DNA from: Euglena gracilis | Lineage: Eukaryota > Euglenida > Euglenophyceae > Euglenales | DNA: 64,000 nt | Direction of reading: 5' to 3' | NCBI GenBank assembly: GCA_039621445.1 | Contig: CP154954.1 | Coordinates: 30,880,395-30,944,394 of the forward strand | In this document: positions 1-12,428 of the stretch, in pieces | Layout of the letters: each line of letters opens with the position of its first letter | Numbering within the stretch: position 1 is the stretch's first letter | The notes under the pieces: generated by a model | The model's database searches: none | What the model saw: only the letters and a program-made list of their open reading frames with translations | Told to the model about the DNA's origin: nothing | Position numbers and translations under genes: made by a program

Positions 1-884
1 GGATGAATTCTCGAGACACTCTATCATCATTGGACATCGCCTCGAGAATTGTGTGTTTTCGACATGTCCCAACCACTTTGTCAGATGAAGAAGACATTTT
101 TTGTGGGGAAAGCATTCCTCATGATAATGCATTTTTGAACCCAGAAAAAATTCCTGGGGGGTCAGGATGGCCCAGCAGAGGAGGTGGTCAACTTTGGAGG
201 GGTCAAGTTGGGCCGAACAGCCCGGGGGGTTAATAATCGGGAGGGTCAATAACATGGGGGGGGGGGTAACTATGGTTGAATTCTACAGCGACGAGTCAAA
301 ACGCCACAGCTGCCGCTTATTGTGGCGTTTCTGGTATTTGCAGTTTGAGACACACCAAGAAATGGGCAAAAGCTGCCAAGTGGATCAGCAGCGGAGCATT
401 GTGCCAAGTGTCAGCGGCGGTCAGGCACAAAAGCACACTCGTCCAAAAATACGTCGCCGGCGCCCTGCAGTTCAGTGCGAAGCTTTCCGGGCTGAACATG
501 GGCTGAACCGATGGGGAAACGCTTCTTCCGGACACCGGGAAAATTTTGGCTGTAACTGTTAACCCATTTGAATTTCAGGTGATTTGTTGACATGAAATTC
601 TGGATGGTTACCAGCCCCCATTGTGCTCAAGGACTACTTCAGCATCTCCTCTGGACATTTTCCCAGTTTCTTGTGTACGGGTTCAATTTCATCGATTTCT
701 GTGATTGCGAGGTGGGATCCGTTGCATTGTGATTTTCAAAAGCCCTGTCTCTGAGCCCTTTCTTCCAGAAACTGTGTATTACGCCTCGTGGATCGGGGCT
801 CATTGAGGAGCTTCATGTATGTATTAGGGTATCCATCTCAAAACACGCACTGGTTTCTGAAGGAGAAGCTGTGATTCTTTTCCC
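1..884. other. Unassigned left edge with one weak coding-like stretch
   Basis: No confident gene. Positions 276-506 on the plus strand are open, and a pyrimidine-plus-CAG acceptor-like site ends near 340. The peptide is Ala/Lys/Ser rich and matches no family I recognise. Two other frames are open across the same bases, so this may be chance. The rest is ordinary mixed sequence with one G-run near 256. Confidence 0.2.
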
Positions 885-891
885 TTGAACC

Positions 892-1629
892 CAGGGGGGG
901 GGAAATGCGCTGGGCGGCCCTCGGAAAAAATGCGCAAAAATGCGCAAAAAAATGCGCCGAGTTTGAACATTCCTAAGGGAAAAAGGACTTAGAAAAATTT
1001 CCAACAATGAGCCCAAAATTAAACCAAAATCACCAAAAACAGCTGAAATGAAGGCATTTTTGGTCAAAAAAAAAATGCATGAGCAAGGCGTCACTCTCTG
1101 TTCACCATAACCAACAATGTCAGCCCTCGTGCCCCGTACTTGTGACCAGGGGAGAAGGATTTGATGCGGGGTCTCTGAAAACCCTAGTGTCCTCATCATC
1201 ATTGGATGAGTACCCACACCTCATCACCCAAAGGTTTTTTCTTGAATATGGACAAAATGCCTCCAAAAAGTGTAAAAAAAGGTGGGGAAATGGGAAAAAA
1301 GCACAAAAAAATGCGCAAAAAAATTCTTTCAAAAAGGGGCAGAATAGAGCACAAATCAAACAACATAACTCAGTGTCAATGCAACGTTGGTCAAGGAGCA
1401 ATTTGATAATATACAATCAAAATAAAATAAAAACCAAAATGAAACTGCAACGTATAAAAAAAGTCGTAAATTCTTAAGACGCAAAAAATGCGCGAAAAAA
1501 AATCGAAAAAAATGCGCAAAAAATGCGAAAAAAATGCGCAAACATGCGCATTTCCCCAAAATCCGGAAAATGCGCAAAAAATGTGCAAAAATGCGAAAAA
1601 ATGCGAAACGCATTCCCCCCCCCCCCCTG
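892..1629. mobile_element. G-capped non-autonomous DNA transposon, copy 1 (7-bp target duplication)
   Basis: The element begins CAGGGGGGG and ends CCCCCCCTG, so its ends are inverted and carry homopolymer G/C. The 7-bp TTGAACC stands directly before it (885-891) and directly after it (1630-1636), as expected of a target-site duplication. Just inside both ends are arrays of TGCGCAAAAA-type minisatellite. The middle (about 960-1250) is mixed sequence shared with the copy at 39966-40736. No transposase is visible, so it must be mobilised in trans. The superfamily is unknown: the termini look hAT-like but hAT makes 8-bp duplications. Confidence 0.8.
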
Positions 1630-1636
1630 TTGAACC

Positions 1637-2284
1637 TGAACACCTCTCAACTGTGTTGACAGTTGGAAAAGAATTTAGGGGTTAGTCATTGTCCCCTTTT
1701 TCTCCATCTCCGGATTGCAGAACCCTAGGGAGACTTGTTTGCCAGAAAATCTGGATGAAATTTCAGCCTTCCAATATTTTTCCCCAGCGAGTTTGTGTCC
1801 GACTTCTTATAATAAATGTCCAAAATCTCTTTCTTTGGTTTACACCGATTCTTGATACAAAGACAAAGAAACTAAAGCAGAAAACCACCGGATGCATCTG
1901 CAAACCAGCGAGAGACAAGGGGGTGGCGATGAGAACCATGGAGGGAAGGGAGGCGATTGGAGAAATCTGACCAACAACAGCAGGCAGCAGGCCAGTCCCA
2001 GACGTGCCAGTCGCAAAGAGCAGCCAGTGGCAAGGCTGGCCAGCGGATCACACCACAGCGAGCACCGAGACTCGGGGTCAAGCCAGACCGCAGGCGCGCA
2101 GGCTGTGGCGCAGGAGGGCCTGAGGCTCTGGCAGAGAGAGGCGGTCAACCCCCAACGGGTCAACCCCAACCCCCCCCCAGCACCCCATGAAACCACTGCC
2201 AGACACGCTCGAAATTGCTCTGACGTGCGGCCAAACGTCGACTGCCATCCCTTCCTGGGCCACCGCACCCTCTGAGGAACCGTG
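1637..2284. other. Unassigned; long open stretch 1892-2275
   Basis: Plus-strand 1892-2275 is open and Gln/Arg/Ser/His rich. A second plus frame (1957-2190) and a minus frame are open over the same GC-rich bases. Openness in several frames argues that base composition, not selection, keeps stops away. I cannot support a gene here, though an exon of a low-complexity protein is possible. Confidence 0.2.
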
Positions 2285-2289
2285 CCACG

Positions 2290-2560
2290 GGGAGGAGGTC
2301 CCCCCCCCAGGGATTTTTTTAAGACCGGGGGGAGGGGGGTCCCCCCTACCCACCCACCCACCCCCTGGGGAGGCCGCCCCCCGGGGGGGGGGGGAGGCCG
2401 CCCCGGGGGGGGGGGGTCCCGGGGTCCCAACCCACTTTTCCCCGAAAGGGCCAAAAAATGCGAAAAATGCTAAAAATAGCACCTTTTCAAAAATTATCCC
2501 AAAAGTATATCCCACCCCCCAGGGGGCTCGGCCGGACCCACCCACCCCCCCCCCCGGGGT
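2290..2560. repeat. G/C-homopolymer repeat module, copy A
   Basis: The module runs from a poly-T-AAGACC-poly-G start through CCCACC repeats and poly-G blocks to CCAACCCACTTTTCCCC and an A-rich tail with TGCTAAAAATAGCA. The same order recurs at 3672-3830. Related TTTAAGA-plus-poly-G starts occur near 18990, 20692 and 27285. This is a dispersed repeat, probably a degraded mobile element. No ends or target duplication were defined. Confidence 0.65.
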
Positions 2561-3664
2561 CCAAGACTAAAAAAAAACTCTGGATCCCCCAACAGAGCCC
2601 ATCTGGCGCAGCCAGCCCCTCCCTGCACCGCCAGTGGGCCGGGGCCCCCGGCAGAAGGGGGGGGCATTGGGTCCGGCTAGAAGGTCATTGACCCGCGCCT
2701 GCCCTGCCTGAGCCCAGGGGGGAAAGGATTGGCGGCGCTGGGGAGGGCGTGGGGGGCCAGGCTGCTGTGGCATCCACCCCCCCCCCGGGATCAGGGCGTT
2801 GCTTAGAGACCCCCCCAGCAGGGCAGAACGGGAAAGCCTGGTGGGGGGGGGGGTCGACCCCCCCCCACCCACCACCCTGGCTGTTTGGCCGATTCCCGTT
2901 CTGCCCTGCCCCCCGGGGGTCCATCTCAGTGGCTGGAGAATCGGACAGTAATGGATTTTTGGCTTTCAGAGGTGCGAAATGCGTGCCATTGACGGGCAAA
3001 AGGAAAGCCAAAATTTTGGTCAAAGAAGAAGCCTTCATAGTTGGCAGTTTCTTGGCCAATTAGCGGTTTCGATTTTTTTTTGTGCGACCCCAGCTCGGAT
3101 CAAAAAAAAACAAGTTCCGGCCCTGGGAGCCCCATGGGGGCCAGCCAGCAGCCTTGGCCGCCCAAATAAAATAAATGCATCTCGTCCCCAATGGACCCGG
3201 GGGGGGGGGGCTCGGGGGGACCTGCTTTTGGGGGTCAATTTTGGCGTCCAAAAATTAATTAATTATTAAACTTAGAGGAAACCCCTGCCTCTGGCAGGGT
3301 ACCCACTCAGCCTGACCACAGGCGGGGGGGGGCTGGGGTGGGACCCCAGCCAACCCCCATCTCGCCCCTCGGGGCACGAAAATTTAAAATAAATCTCTGT
3401 TGGGGTCCAAATTCTTTTCGCGCCGAAAATAGAGAAACCCGAGAGGTACGCATCTGGCCCAACCCCCACACACCCTTGGGGGGACCCCACCCACCCACCA
3501 CCCCTCTCTCCCAAGTCACTAGCATAAAAAAAAATCTCTGACCACAATATACTCAAAATCCGAACTAGATCATTATAAATTTCGGTGATTGATAAGAAAA
3601 ACGGCTGGTTTGTTGTTTGGGGGTGTTGCGGTGTACCAGCCTTGATGAATCCGGATGTATGCCG
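2561..3664. other. GC-rich repeat mosaic without a gene
   Basis: Contains poly-G/C tracts and an inverted pair of GGGCAGAACGGGA-type sequence (about 2819-2912) enclosing a G-run. A related GCAGAACGGGAAGGCCTGG block recurs near 30909. No exon with convincing splice sites or family match was seen. Confidence 0.4.
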
Positions 3665-3671
3665 TATGTTC

Positions 3672-3830
3672 AGGGGCTTTTTTAAGACCGGGGGGGAGGG
3701 GGCACCCACCCACCCACCCACCCCTTGGGGTGCCCCCCCCCCCGGGGGAGGGGTCCCAGGGGACCAACCCACTTTTCCCCGAAAATGGCCAAAATGCTAA
3801 AAATAGCACTTTTTCAAAATTTTCAGCAGT
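3672..3830. repeat. G/C-homopolymer repeat module, copy B
   Basis: Second copy of the module at 2290-2560. It has the same TTTTTTAAGACC start, CCCACC microrepeat, CCAACCCACTTTTCCCC block and TGCTAAAAATAGCA hairpin-like tail. It is shorter because the poly-G blocks are shorter, which suggests homopolymer slippage is a main source of divergence between copies. Confidence 0.65.
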
Positions 3831-5590
3831 ACTCTTTGGTGTGGACCCCCTGTGGCGCCTACTTGGTGATGGGCCAAAAAAAAAATGGCCAAAAACCAAA
3901 AAAAAAAACTGAAACAGCTTTTCTTGGCTTCTGGCGCCTGTGGCACCGGAGTGCCTTCGCCAAATGTTCAGGCAGTTCTGGCATGTCAGAGGTGGGTCTG
4001 CCTCGCCTTCAACGTTCAGCCTGCACACGTCTGAGAACTCAGACCAGCCCACAATCCAGAACTTGATTTTGTGGATTGCACTGGAAATTTCCCATCCCCA
4101 GACAAAGAGGCGCAGGAAGAACTCAGGAACCCAAGCAACCCTGTCTCCTGGATAGGTGCCAAGGGGGCCTGGTGCAATGTGTCTTCCAGTCCCACCGTAC
4201 ATGCGGTTTTGCACGCACATATGCAAAACACATCGAGATTGGTGGGGTTCATTTATCAAATTTCACGGTAAATTGCAGTATCAAATGTTAAGGTTCAGCC
4301 TGAAGGGAACAGGCAACAGGGCAGGCGGCCTGGAGAGGATGTGCTGCACAAACGTAGCCAACGGGCAGGTGGCTACACAGGGGGAGGGGGGCGGGGCACC
4401 TCGACCTCGGGGGCAACGACAGAAACCATGGGGGCATTTGTGGTGACAGGGGGGGGAGGTTGGGGCTTCGCGCCAAAAATGGAGGGAAAAGCCCCCACCC
4501 ACTTGACCCTCCTGAGGGAGGGGGTCCAGCGGACCCCCCCCCTCCAGGCTTCGATATGAGGGCAGGAGGGGGGTGAATCGGACCCCCCTCCGGTCCAGGA
4601 GGGGGGGACATCCTTACGCCCTCCTTATATTGAACCCTGCCCCCCAGGACCCAGGAAAGGATCCAACATTTAAAGAATCCCTGGGCGCAACCCCACTGCA
4701 AAGCGCTGCCGCAGGTTTCCAGGAGTCCCATTCAAATTTCTGAGGGGTCCTGGATTTGGCAGTTCGGCCCAGGAGGATGCATCAGCCGGGCACGTTTGTG
4801 TCGAAAAGACCCGCTGATCTCATGTCCAGAATGGGACAGTCAGGTCCTCCGCAGTGGCAATGGGGCGGTTGGCACAGCAGAGTTGTCCTGTGCGGAAAAG
4901 GTAGCTAAGAGCAGGAAGTGGTGGAAAAGAGGTAAAGCGGGTGGAGGGGGGTTGACCGGCGACACGCGGGGAGGGGTCCCCTCCCACAGCATGTGCAGCA
5001 CGGAACGGGCCCCGTGGGCTGGGGCTGGGCCGAACCCACAGGGAGGGGCGGGGTGGCTGGTGGGGCCCTGCCGCGGCGGCCATAAAAAAAAAGGCTGACT
5101 TGGCTTCAAGTTTGGTGCCGTGTGGGTGGACGACGTGAGGGTGCGTGTGAGGAAGTGCGGACACGTGTCATGGTGGAGGACAGCGTGCCCCATCGTGAGA
5201 CATGCACGCACTTGCCTTGGTGTGCAATGCACTCGTGACACACGCCTTGCAATTCATTGCGATTGTCAATTGAGTGTTTGTGTTTCTTTGCCTCGTGTTT
5301 GCCAAGGTCCGTGTTGCGTCCCCTCCCCCCTTTTGGTTCACAGGCAGATTAAAAGGCACAAAATTTAAATGAAGAAAAAATATTATGAACGATTGCAAAT
5401 GACTTCTATGACTTTCTCATTTGCTATCTTTGCTTTGCTTTTTGATCGGGAAAAGGTGTGGTTGGGTTTATTACTATATTTTATTGGACACAGGTTTTAT
5501 ACAAACTCCTCAAGAGCACCCCGGGGTGTACAATTTTCTGCTGGTGCTGGGGAGGACTTTGAAAAAATTTCATCTTGTCAAGGGAAACCT
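3831..5590. other. Long stretch without a supported gene
   Basis: Mixed sequence with G/C runs at about 4385, 4450, 4530 and 4600. Around 3940 a CACCGGAGTGCCTT block resembles one near 11200. No RNA gene, transposon ends or exon chain was recognised. Confidence 0.35.
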
Positions 5591-5600
5591 TTTCATCATA

Positions 5601-6294
5601 CTGTCATAGGAAAAAATAACATCCGGAAAAAATAACATCTGGAAAAATAACATCTGAATAAATAACATCCAGAGAGGCTTGTCAAAAGGCACTTAAAGGT
5701 TATCTAGTTCCAGCGCTTCAGTCGCCCGGACTGCGCCATTGTTTAGGTGGAGGGAGTGCAAGGCATTGCAAAAAAACTGGAGCGCACACCAGACATTTAC
5801 CTACACCCCCCACGAGTCATTGCCAGTTTCCCCCCCAGGACCCCACAAGACAGGGTCCTGGGGGGGGAGCTGGCCATAAATGCCCCCCACACACCCCACA
5901 CTTGACCAGTGTGGGCTTAAGGCAGGTGGGAGGGTCGGACCCCCCCCGGTCCAGGAGGGGGGGGGGGGTCGGGCATATATTGCAATAACTGGGTGATCCC
6001 AACACAAACAAATAGCATCTGGTATGACAGTATCCAGAGCATAACCCATGAAACGGTACATTCTTTACTTCAAAGAGGCAAGGATTGAATGCAAGCTTGA
6101 TGAACAGCCTCGTCCTTTGGTAATGATTGTCACAGTCGTTCGTGTTCTTCATCCCACATCCTATCCACTTTATACATCTTATCTATTTTCGACTGATTTC
6201 TGGAGCAAATGAAGAAAAAATAACATCTGACTAAATAACATCTAAAAGCGGCTTAGATGTTATTTTTTCCGGATGTTATTTTTTCCTATGACAG
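5601..6294. mobile_element. Tc1/mariner-like non-autonomous element
   Basis: The termini are perfect inverted repeats of about 41 bp starting CTGTCATAGGAAAAAATAAC. Each is flanked by TA (5599-5600 and 6295-6296), the duplication expected of Tc1/mariner-type insertion. Just inside the ends, AAATAACATC-type units are repeated several times. The interior (about 5690-6180) has no transposase and includes a paired poly-C/poly-G stretch. The family call rests on the TA flank and termini only; another TA-targeting group is possible. Confidence 0.7.
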
Positions 6295-6582
6295 TATAAC
6301 ACCACACGTGCAAAAAGATGTGGTGCATGGTTTGGAGAATCATTAGATCATTTTCTGACCCAAAAAATTGAAATAAATCAAAACAGAAAAAATGAAAAAT
6401 GATAGAAAAAAAGGCAAATTTCACAAACTTCATTAATTTCAAAAATACTTCTATTACATGTTGAACATGCTCTTTGGCGGCGCATCTCGCACTTAAGCTG
6501 CTTTTTCTTTTTTTGATTTGCGCAATTGCGCAAATTGACCTTTTACAAAAACCAAGACGCACACCTTGTGCTAGAAAATAAA

Positions 6583-7040
6583 TATGGCAGGTGTACCTTT
6601 GGATACCCTCCCCCCCGGGGGGTATCGAAGTGGCCACTCGGTATACCTGGGGTTAGTGAGAGCATAGGGTTAGGGTTAGGACCGGTCCGGTCGGATTTCG
6701 CCCGCACGCGATGAGCATCCCACCCAACCCAGGCCGAGCAAATCCCAAAGGCGGCAGAGAGGCAGAGGGAAAGAAAGATAAAGGCCGCCAAACGGTCGGC
6801 CACCAAAGGGATTTAGCCCTCCCGACCTTTGGAGTCACTCCAAAAGGCCGGTGCTGGGACTGCGGTGTGGGCAGTTGGGCCGGCAGTGAGGCCGCCCGCA
6901 CAAGCGGATGCACGTCGCGCGCACGCACGGAATCCGAACGGTCCCACCCTAACCCTACGCCCTCACTAACCCCAGGTATACTGTGGCCAAGCAAGTGTCC
7001 ACGTCGATACCCCCGGGGGGGCAAGGTACACCTGTCATAT
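6583..7040. mobile_element. Inverted-terminal-repeat element with telomere-like motif
   Basis: About 120 bp at each end are inverted copies, from GGCAGGTGTACC through a C-run/G-run dyad, GTATACCTGGGGTTAGTGAG and AGGGTTAGGG to a GGACCGKTCSG block. The left end has AGGGTTAGGGTTAGG (6666-6680); the right has its complement. The interior (about 6710-6900) has no recognisable transposase. TATG lies on both sides, but no clean target duplication is visible. Confidence 0.65.
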
Positions 7041-7374
7041 GTATGTACGTACACGTCAGGAAAAACGAAGGTTTCGAACCAGTTATTCCAACGAGTTGTG
7101 TGACATGTCTGGAGCGACAGATTCATGTTCTTTTCTGTCACACAGGTGGGTTGTCCACCCTGGCTGTTACGGCTCTGGGTTTTGCTGCATCTGTGCTGCC
7201 TGTAATTGCCTGGTGATGCATTCCTGTTCGACGGGGACCGACTTTTCACCATTTGGACAATGTGATGTGCAGTTAAATTAGGCACAAAAGCCTTTCCACA
7301 ACTGTGCCGCTGTCGACAGACCAAAACGTTTGTCCACATGTCGAAAATTCACATGACACAAATTTACGAAGTGA

Positions 7375-7625
7375 GGGTTGATGTGCGCATTTGTGCACAC
7401 CAACCACGTGTGTATTTTGTGTAAGTGGTTTGTGTGCGCATTGGCGCACATTGAACACTTGTGGATGGTTCATGTGTGCGAAATTGCGCGCACCAACCAT
7501 CCACGTGTGCAGAAGTGGTTGATGTGCGCATTTGCACACATCAACTGCTTACACAAAATACACACATGGTTGGTGTGCGCAAATGTGTGAATGGTTGATG
7601 TGCGCAATTGCGCACATCAACCACC
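7375..7625. repeat. Cluster of TGTGCGCA-type palindromes with CAACCA arms
   Basis: At least five imperfect palindromes lie within 250 bp. Each is centred on a TGTGCGCA..TGCGCACA core with arms reading TGGTTGATG or CATCAACCA. One (about 7463-7506) pairs GTGGATGGTT with AACCATCCAC around the core. Each dyad could fold into a 15-22 bp hairpin. Spacers are unique. The same core recurs at 14.4-14.8 and 16.0-16.5 kb. Confidence 0.65.
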
Positions 7626-9300
7626 CGAAGTTTGGGAAATACACTCCGCATTTCTCCTATTACCACATGAAACATAAGGGGCAAGGAATTTGGATGGGTA
7701 CCGTTTGCAATGTGCGACAAAGAACAGTGGCTTGTAAATGTACCTTTGTTTTTTACCTCCGTATTATGGAACGCACTTGCGCACACAGATCATTGTGGGC
7801 GCAAAACTTTTGAAACTGTTGTGTAGCGAAGAAACTCCGACTTTAGGTAATGCGAGATGTGCAGTAGAACACGCCTATGACATGAGAAAGTTTGTCTTTG
7901 CTCTGTGTGCAAATTTGTATGTCTTATCTCCAACAAGTTACGTGGGAGGAATTGATGACGTGTAACCCCTGCGTGATTTTTGGAATTTGGATTTTTGGAT
8001 GTTGGATTTTCTTTAAAAAAATAAGGACTTCCAGAATTTCAAAATTACGCATGTGTTATATTCCTGTTTTCTCGGCCGGGAATCGTTTTTACGTTTTTAC
8101 GACGACAAATGTCTCGTTTTTTTCCCTCAGTAAACATGAAACACACCAGTTTTTTCACAATATCCATCCCAGTACTTTCACGCAACCCAAGCATCTGTAA
8201 ACATAAATAATTCTCTCCCACCAAAACAGCAAGCTTTGCTGGTGCTGCCATTTTCCATTGTTTCCATGGACCTGCAAAATGTCGGCACCCCCCAGTATGC
8301 TGTCCCAGTTGTGGGGGATAACATGGCCACCTCGGTGGCTGCTGCTGCATTGGGGGATTGATGACAGCCTTGTGGATGCCGAAACGCCACCACCCGTCGT
8401 CACCTGATGCGACCGTTGCAGCAAAACACAAGCCAGGGGGCAAGGGGCGGGGGTTTTCGAGGTCCACCCCTTTCCCAAGCGGCACCGTTGCACATGAGCT
8501 GCGACGTGCTAACGGTGGGCTGCCGTGACCTGCTAGAGGTCTACGGTCTCCACATGGATTTAGACCTGTCAGTCGGCAAGAATAGGCCCTAAAAATCATG
8601 GTAGAGGAGAGCGCGCAGCAGCTGAAGTTGTGCACCCGAAGGAGCCATTGCAGATGGTGTTTGAGGTTGTGTATTGATGTGATCTGTCTAAAAAATTTTG
8701 CTATTATGGTTGGTGTATGCAAATGTGTACGTCGTCATGGTGTATGCAATGTCATGGTGTTTGTCCAATCGTGCCACTTCTCGCTCTTGTAACCCCTTGT
8801 GACGCCGGTGCCAAAATCAAATGTTTGTCGGAGTGCGAAAATGCACAAATCGACCAAAGAAAGCTTAAGTGCGAGATGCGCTGCCTAAGGTGCTGGTTCT
8901 AAAGGAATGCAATTTGTTATCCAAAAAGATCAGAAAAATGACAAAAAAAATTGGTCTGAAGGGAAAAAAAATTGGGCCCAAACATGGAGTTTTTTTTTAA
9001 AAAAAAGATGAAATTTCCCAGAAATAAAAAATCACAAAAAATCACCGAAAAAAAACACAAAAAAACACACAAAACAAACTCAAGTACAAAATTTTGCCGA
9101 AATCAAAAAATACACAAAAACTGTATTTGTGTAACCCCCTGCCAACAATTCCGACGACAAGCTCTCTCTAAGGCTGAGGAGAACCCTGTTAAAAAAGAAC
9201 GGGTTCTGGCCTATTAAACCCAAACGAGAAACATCACTTGGAAAATGCACCTAATAACCGGCCCTTTGGTAAACTTCCTTGCAGTACATCCCATGTCGTG
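7626..9300. other. No confident gene; contains a diverged repeat of the 15.2 kb locus
   Basis: Positions about 8295-8360 align with 15208-15275 (for example GTTGTGGGGGATAACATGGCC against GTTGTGGGGAATAACGTGGCC). Several frames stay similar, so the similarity may be exonic or simply repeat DNA. About 8940-9120 is A-rich simple sequence. Nothing else is supportable. Confidence 0.35.
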
Positions 9301-11600
9301 CCAGGTGCAAGCAGGGCGGTCCTTAAGCAAATAAAGAAAAAAACTCCGCTGTCCCAGCACACTCAATGAAAATATACAGGAAAATGGGCAAGGAAAGGGT
9401 TTTGGATCGAGGTTAAAAGGAGTCAGGAATCCTTTCCTGACCCAATCCCAAAGGGGTCGGATTTCATTAACTCGCTGTCCTAATCCATTTGCGTGGGACA
9501 CAGACTTCCCACTGCACACAACCCCGTTTCATCAGATGTTGGCGGCTGACAAGAAAAAGTGGGGAAAGGGGTGAATACAGACGGGGGAGTGAAGTGTCGA
9601 GCAGCGCGGCAGGGATCGGGGGGGGGGGCAGCGCAGGAGAGGCCATGAGCGCAGTGAGTCTCGGCTCCGGGGGGGGGGGGGGCCCCACCCTACCGCACCC
9701 CGATGGGGCCGCGGGGGCCCTCCTGTTGGCCCCCCGTGCCCGCGGCGGGAGTCCTCCACCGCTATGTGGCCGACCGGCTCTGAACCGGTCGGGTGTGGCC
9801 CACCGCCCTGTGTAAGGCCCGTCCTGCCTCTCGCAGGCTGCGGACTTCGGCCGACCCTGGACCTGGGGCCAACAGTGGCAACAGCAATTATGGGAAAAGA
9901 ATTCTGGGTGAAAACTCAGGGAGGGATACCCACCCCACAGTGCCGGCACCGTGTGGCGCTGCGTGGGCACTGCGTGGCACCGCGTGGCACCGCGGGCCGT
10001 TAAACCACTTGTTTTTGCATCATTGGCTTTTTCGGGCCATCCACCCCGCAGTGCCGGCACTGCGTGGCACTGCGGGCCATTTAACCCGCATGCAAGCACC
10101 TTCAATGATGTAGCGCCATGCAGGTCTTCCTTGGGCACTGTTTTTCATTTCCAGCCAGAAGTGGTCAAATTGGCCCAAAAGGCAAAAAAAGTTGCACAAA
10201 ACGACCATTGCCCTTGTGGGCATCCCCAGGGAAATCGGGGTGGTTTGTGGCAATCTTTGTTTCCTGTGAGTTTTGCCTGGACGTAATGGCCTGTCAGATG
10301 GCCTGCTCCTGCAGCCACTCCCTGCCCCCCAAATAACAACACCCCTTTTTTGACAACCAAAATCTGGGTCCGAGGGGGTGGGTATCATTTGGGGGTGGTT
10401 GATATTATTTGAGCGAAAATTTAAAAAAACAAAAATTGGCCAAGCAAAGCCTCCAGGCCCCGCGGTCCTTTGTTTTGGAACTTTAAATATTCTTCTGCAC
10501 AATGTCCTTCTTGAAACGTTTTTCTGAAAAAAAATCAATCATTGATTTCGTGGTTTTTGCAATATTTTTTGCAATTCTTTCTCTTTTTTTTCTGAAAAAA
10601 ATCAATCATCGAATTTTGTGGTTTTCGCAATATTTTTTGTAATTATTTCTCTTTTTCAGCTTAACCCTTTCTCAGTGCTGGGGGGGGGGGTATTAGCGGG
10701 GCAGCCCAACCAAAGGGAGGGGGTATTATTTGATGGGTTATAATTTGGGGGGGGGCATTATTGGGGGGGGGGGGCTTAGTCCACGGGAGGATTCCGGCAG
10801 CGTGGAACAAAATCATGCAATGGGCTCGCACTCGGCCTCGAGGGCACGGCCCCGAGGGCAATACAGGGACTTCGGGCCAAGGTCCGCAGGGAAAGAAGCA
10901 AAGAATGCCATACGCCGACCAGCCTCGACGTGATGTGCACAGGTTGGATGCACAGAGGGGTGAGGGAGGGTAGTGTTGGAAGCCATCTGTGGAAGCCACC
11001 CCAGGGGAGGGGAGGGAGGGCACAGCCCTCTGCCATGCCGACCTGCCTCCGCCTCCCCAGGGGACCCACGGACGCGACGTAGGGACCCAGGCTGGAGCGC
11101 AGGCGCCCTCTTTTCAGAGACGAACAGGGCTGGGGCTCCTTCCTGCCGGGCCATGGGCAAAAATGACCCCAAATTGTTCTCGCCATACGGCGCCTTCGGC
11201 ACCGGAGCGCCTTGGCCGAGTGCCGAGCCAATTTTGCCATGTCCCCCGTGCCCCCAGGTCTGAGTGCTTCAAAGTGCCTGTGCGGGGGTGCGGTCGGCCA
11301 CGCCTTAAAGCTCAGACGTTGGCCACCACTGTGGGATGCTGACGGGTGCTTTATGGGTGAACCCCCTGGGTCCACCCACTTAGGCGGCCTGACTCGCACT
11401 TAGCTTTGAAAGTGACTGTAAATTTTCGTCGACGCGCAATCCTGTAAAGATAGTTCTGTTTGCGAACACCGAGGCCTGAGGTTCAGGACAATCCGCATTA
11501 GTGTCTCCCTACACCCCCAGGGCCTGGGGACAAAACCAACGACTTGGAACTCCACAGTCTACATGCACAGCGCTCCCGGGCCCAGTGTGCATGAACACAA
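9301..11600. other. No confident gene; GC-rich with short tandem repeats
   Basis: A GCAGGGCGGTCCTTAAGCAA block near 9318 recurs near 29388 and 31388. Positions 9940-10085 hold tandem GTGGCACTGCG-type units. About 10780-11350 is GC-rich and open in several frames on both strands, which I read as a composition effect. Confidence 0.35.
10522..10656. repeat. Tandem pair of a 67-bp unit
   Basis: Two adjacent units, each running TTTCTGAAAAAAA-TCAATCAT through GTGGTTTT-GCAATATTTTTTG to TTTCTCTTTTT. The units differ at a handful of bases, so the duplication is not very recent. No function is apparent. Confidence 0.6.
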
Positions 11601-11798
11601 AGCGCCGGGTGTTGAAACGAGGGGACTCCATTGCGCAATTGTGCTTTGGCGCAACGATTTTTTCTTTTTCATTACAAAAAAATAAAGCGCATTGCACTTT
11701 GGCGCAAATTCTTTATTTTTTTTGTAATTCAACATGTGAGTGACCATTGCCGCACTTGCACAATAACAACAACATATGTGTCAACATGTGTTGCCATT

Positions 11799-12201
11799 GT
11801 GCCACAGCGCAATGGGCAGGCTTATGAAGAATAGAAATTTAAGAGTTATATTGCGCCAACGCGCAAGAGAAATACAATTTTTAAAATTGTAAAGCAGCGT
11901 GGGTGTTGCGCTGAAGCGCAATACAACTGCTTGAAACGTATCTCACAACGGAGGGAAAAAAACCTGCCAGAAACGGCCCTGGTAGAGTTTGAACACCAGA
12001 GGGGAAAGAGGACAAAATGTCGGACAGGGGGACGAAAGCCTGCTATCAGTCACGTTGCCTAAAAATTGGTCAACGTTGCGCATCGGCGCCACAGACACGT
12101 TGCTTCTGCCATTTTAAAAATGTATTTCTATTGCGCTTTGGCACAATGTAACTCTTAAATTTCCATTCTTCATAAGTCTGCCCATTGCGCTGTGGCGCAA
12201 C
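11799..12201. mobile_element. Foldback element with 90-bp arms and TTGCGC palindromes
   Basis: The left arm (about 11799-11888) and right arm (about 12111-12201) are inverted copies with few differences. Both include CAGCGCAATGGGCAG, CTTATGAAGAAT and AAATTTAAGAGTTA. Each arm also carries short TTGCGCnnnnGCGCAA dyads. The loop of about 220 bp has no open frame of note. A single strand would fold into a long hairpin. No target duplication was found. Confidence 0.7.
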
Positions 12202-12428
12202 AGCCATTAATTTTTAATTTATTATTTTCATCACTGTGGGTGGAGAGAGCATTCCTGGAAGCATCTCATTATCAGAGCGAACAGGGCTAAGGTGGAGGGA
12301 AGCCTACAGGAAGCCAAACCCCTGGTGTGTGAAAACAACCACCAACTTCTTGATGCCCAGACGTGTCCTGTCCTACGTGTTGTGAGCCCAAATGCCATTG
12401 CCGGACGTTCCTCCCACTTGCCTCGCAG

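Noticed and set aside
2187-2875. Pro/Gly-rich proteins on both strands
   Set aside because: All are readings of poly-C/poly-G tracts in dispersed repeats.
6660-6682. Telomere or subtelomere
   Set aside because: Only two TTAGGG-type units, and both ends of one inverted-repeat element carry them, so they belong to the element.
7375-7625. CRISPR array
   Set aside because: Repeats are variable palindromes with irregular spacing, no constant repeat length and no cas genes, in a eukaryotic intron-bearing context.
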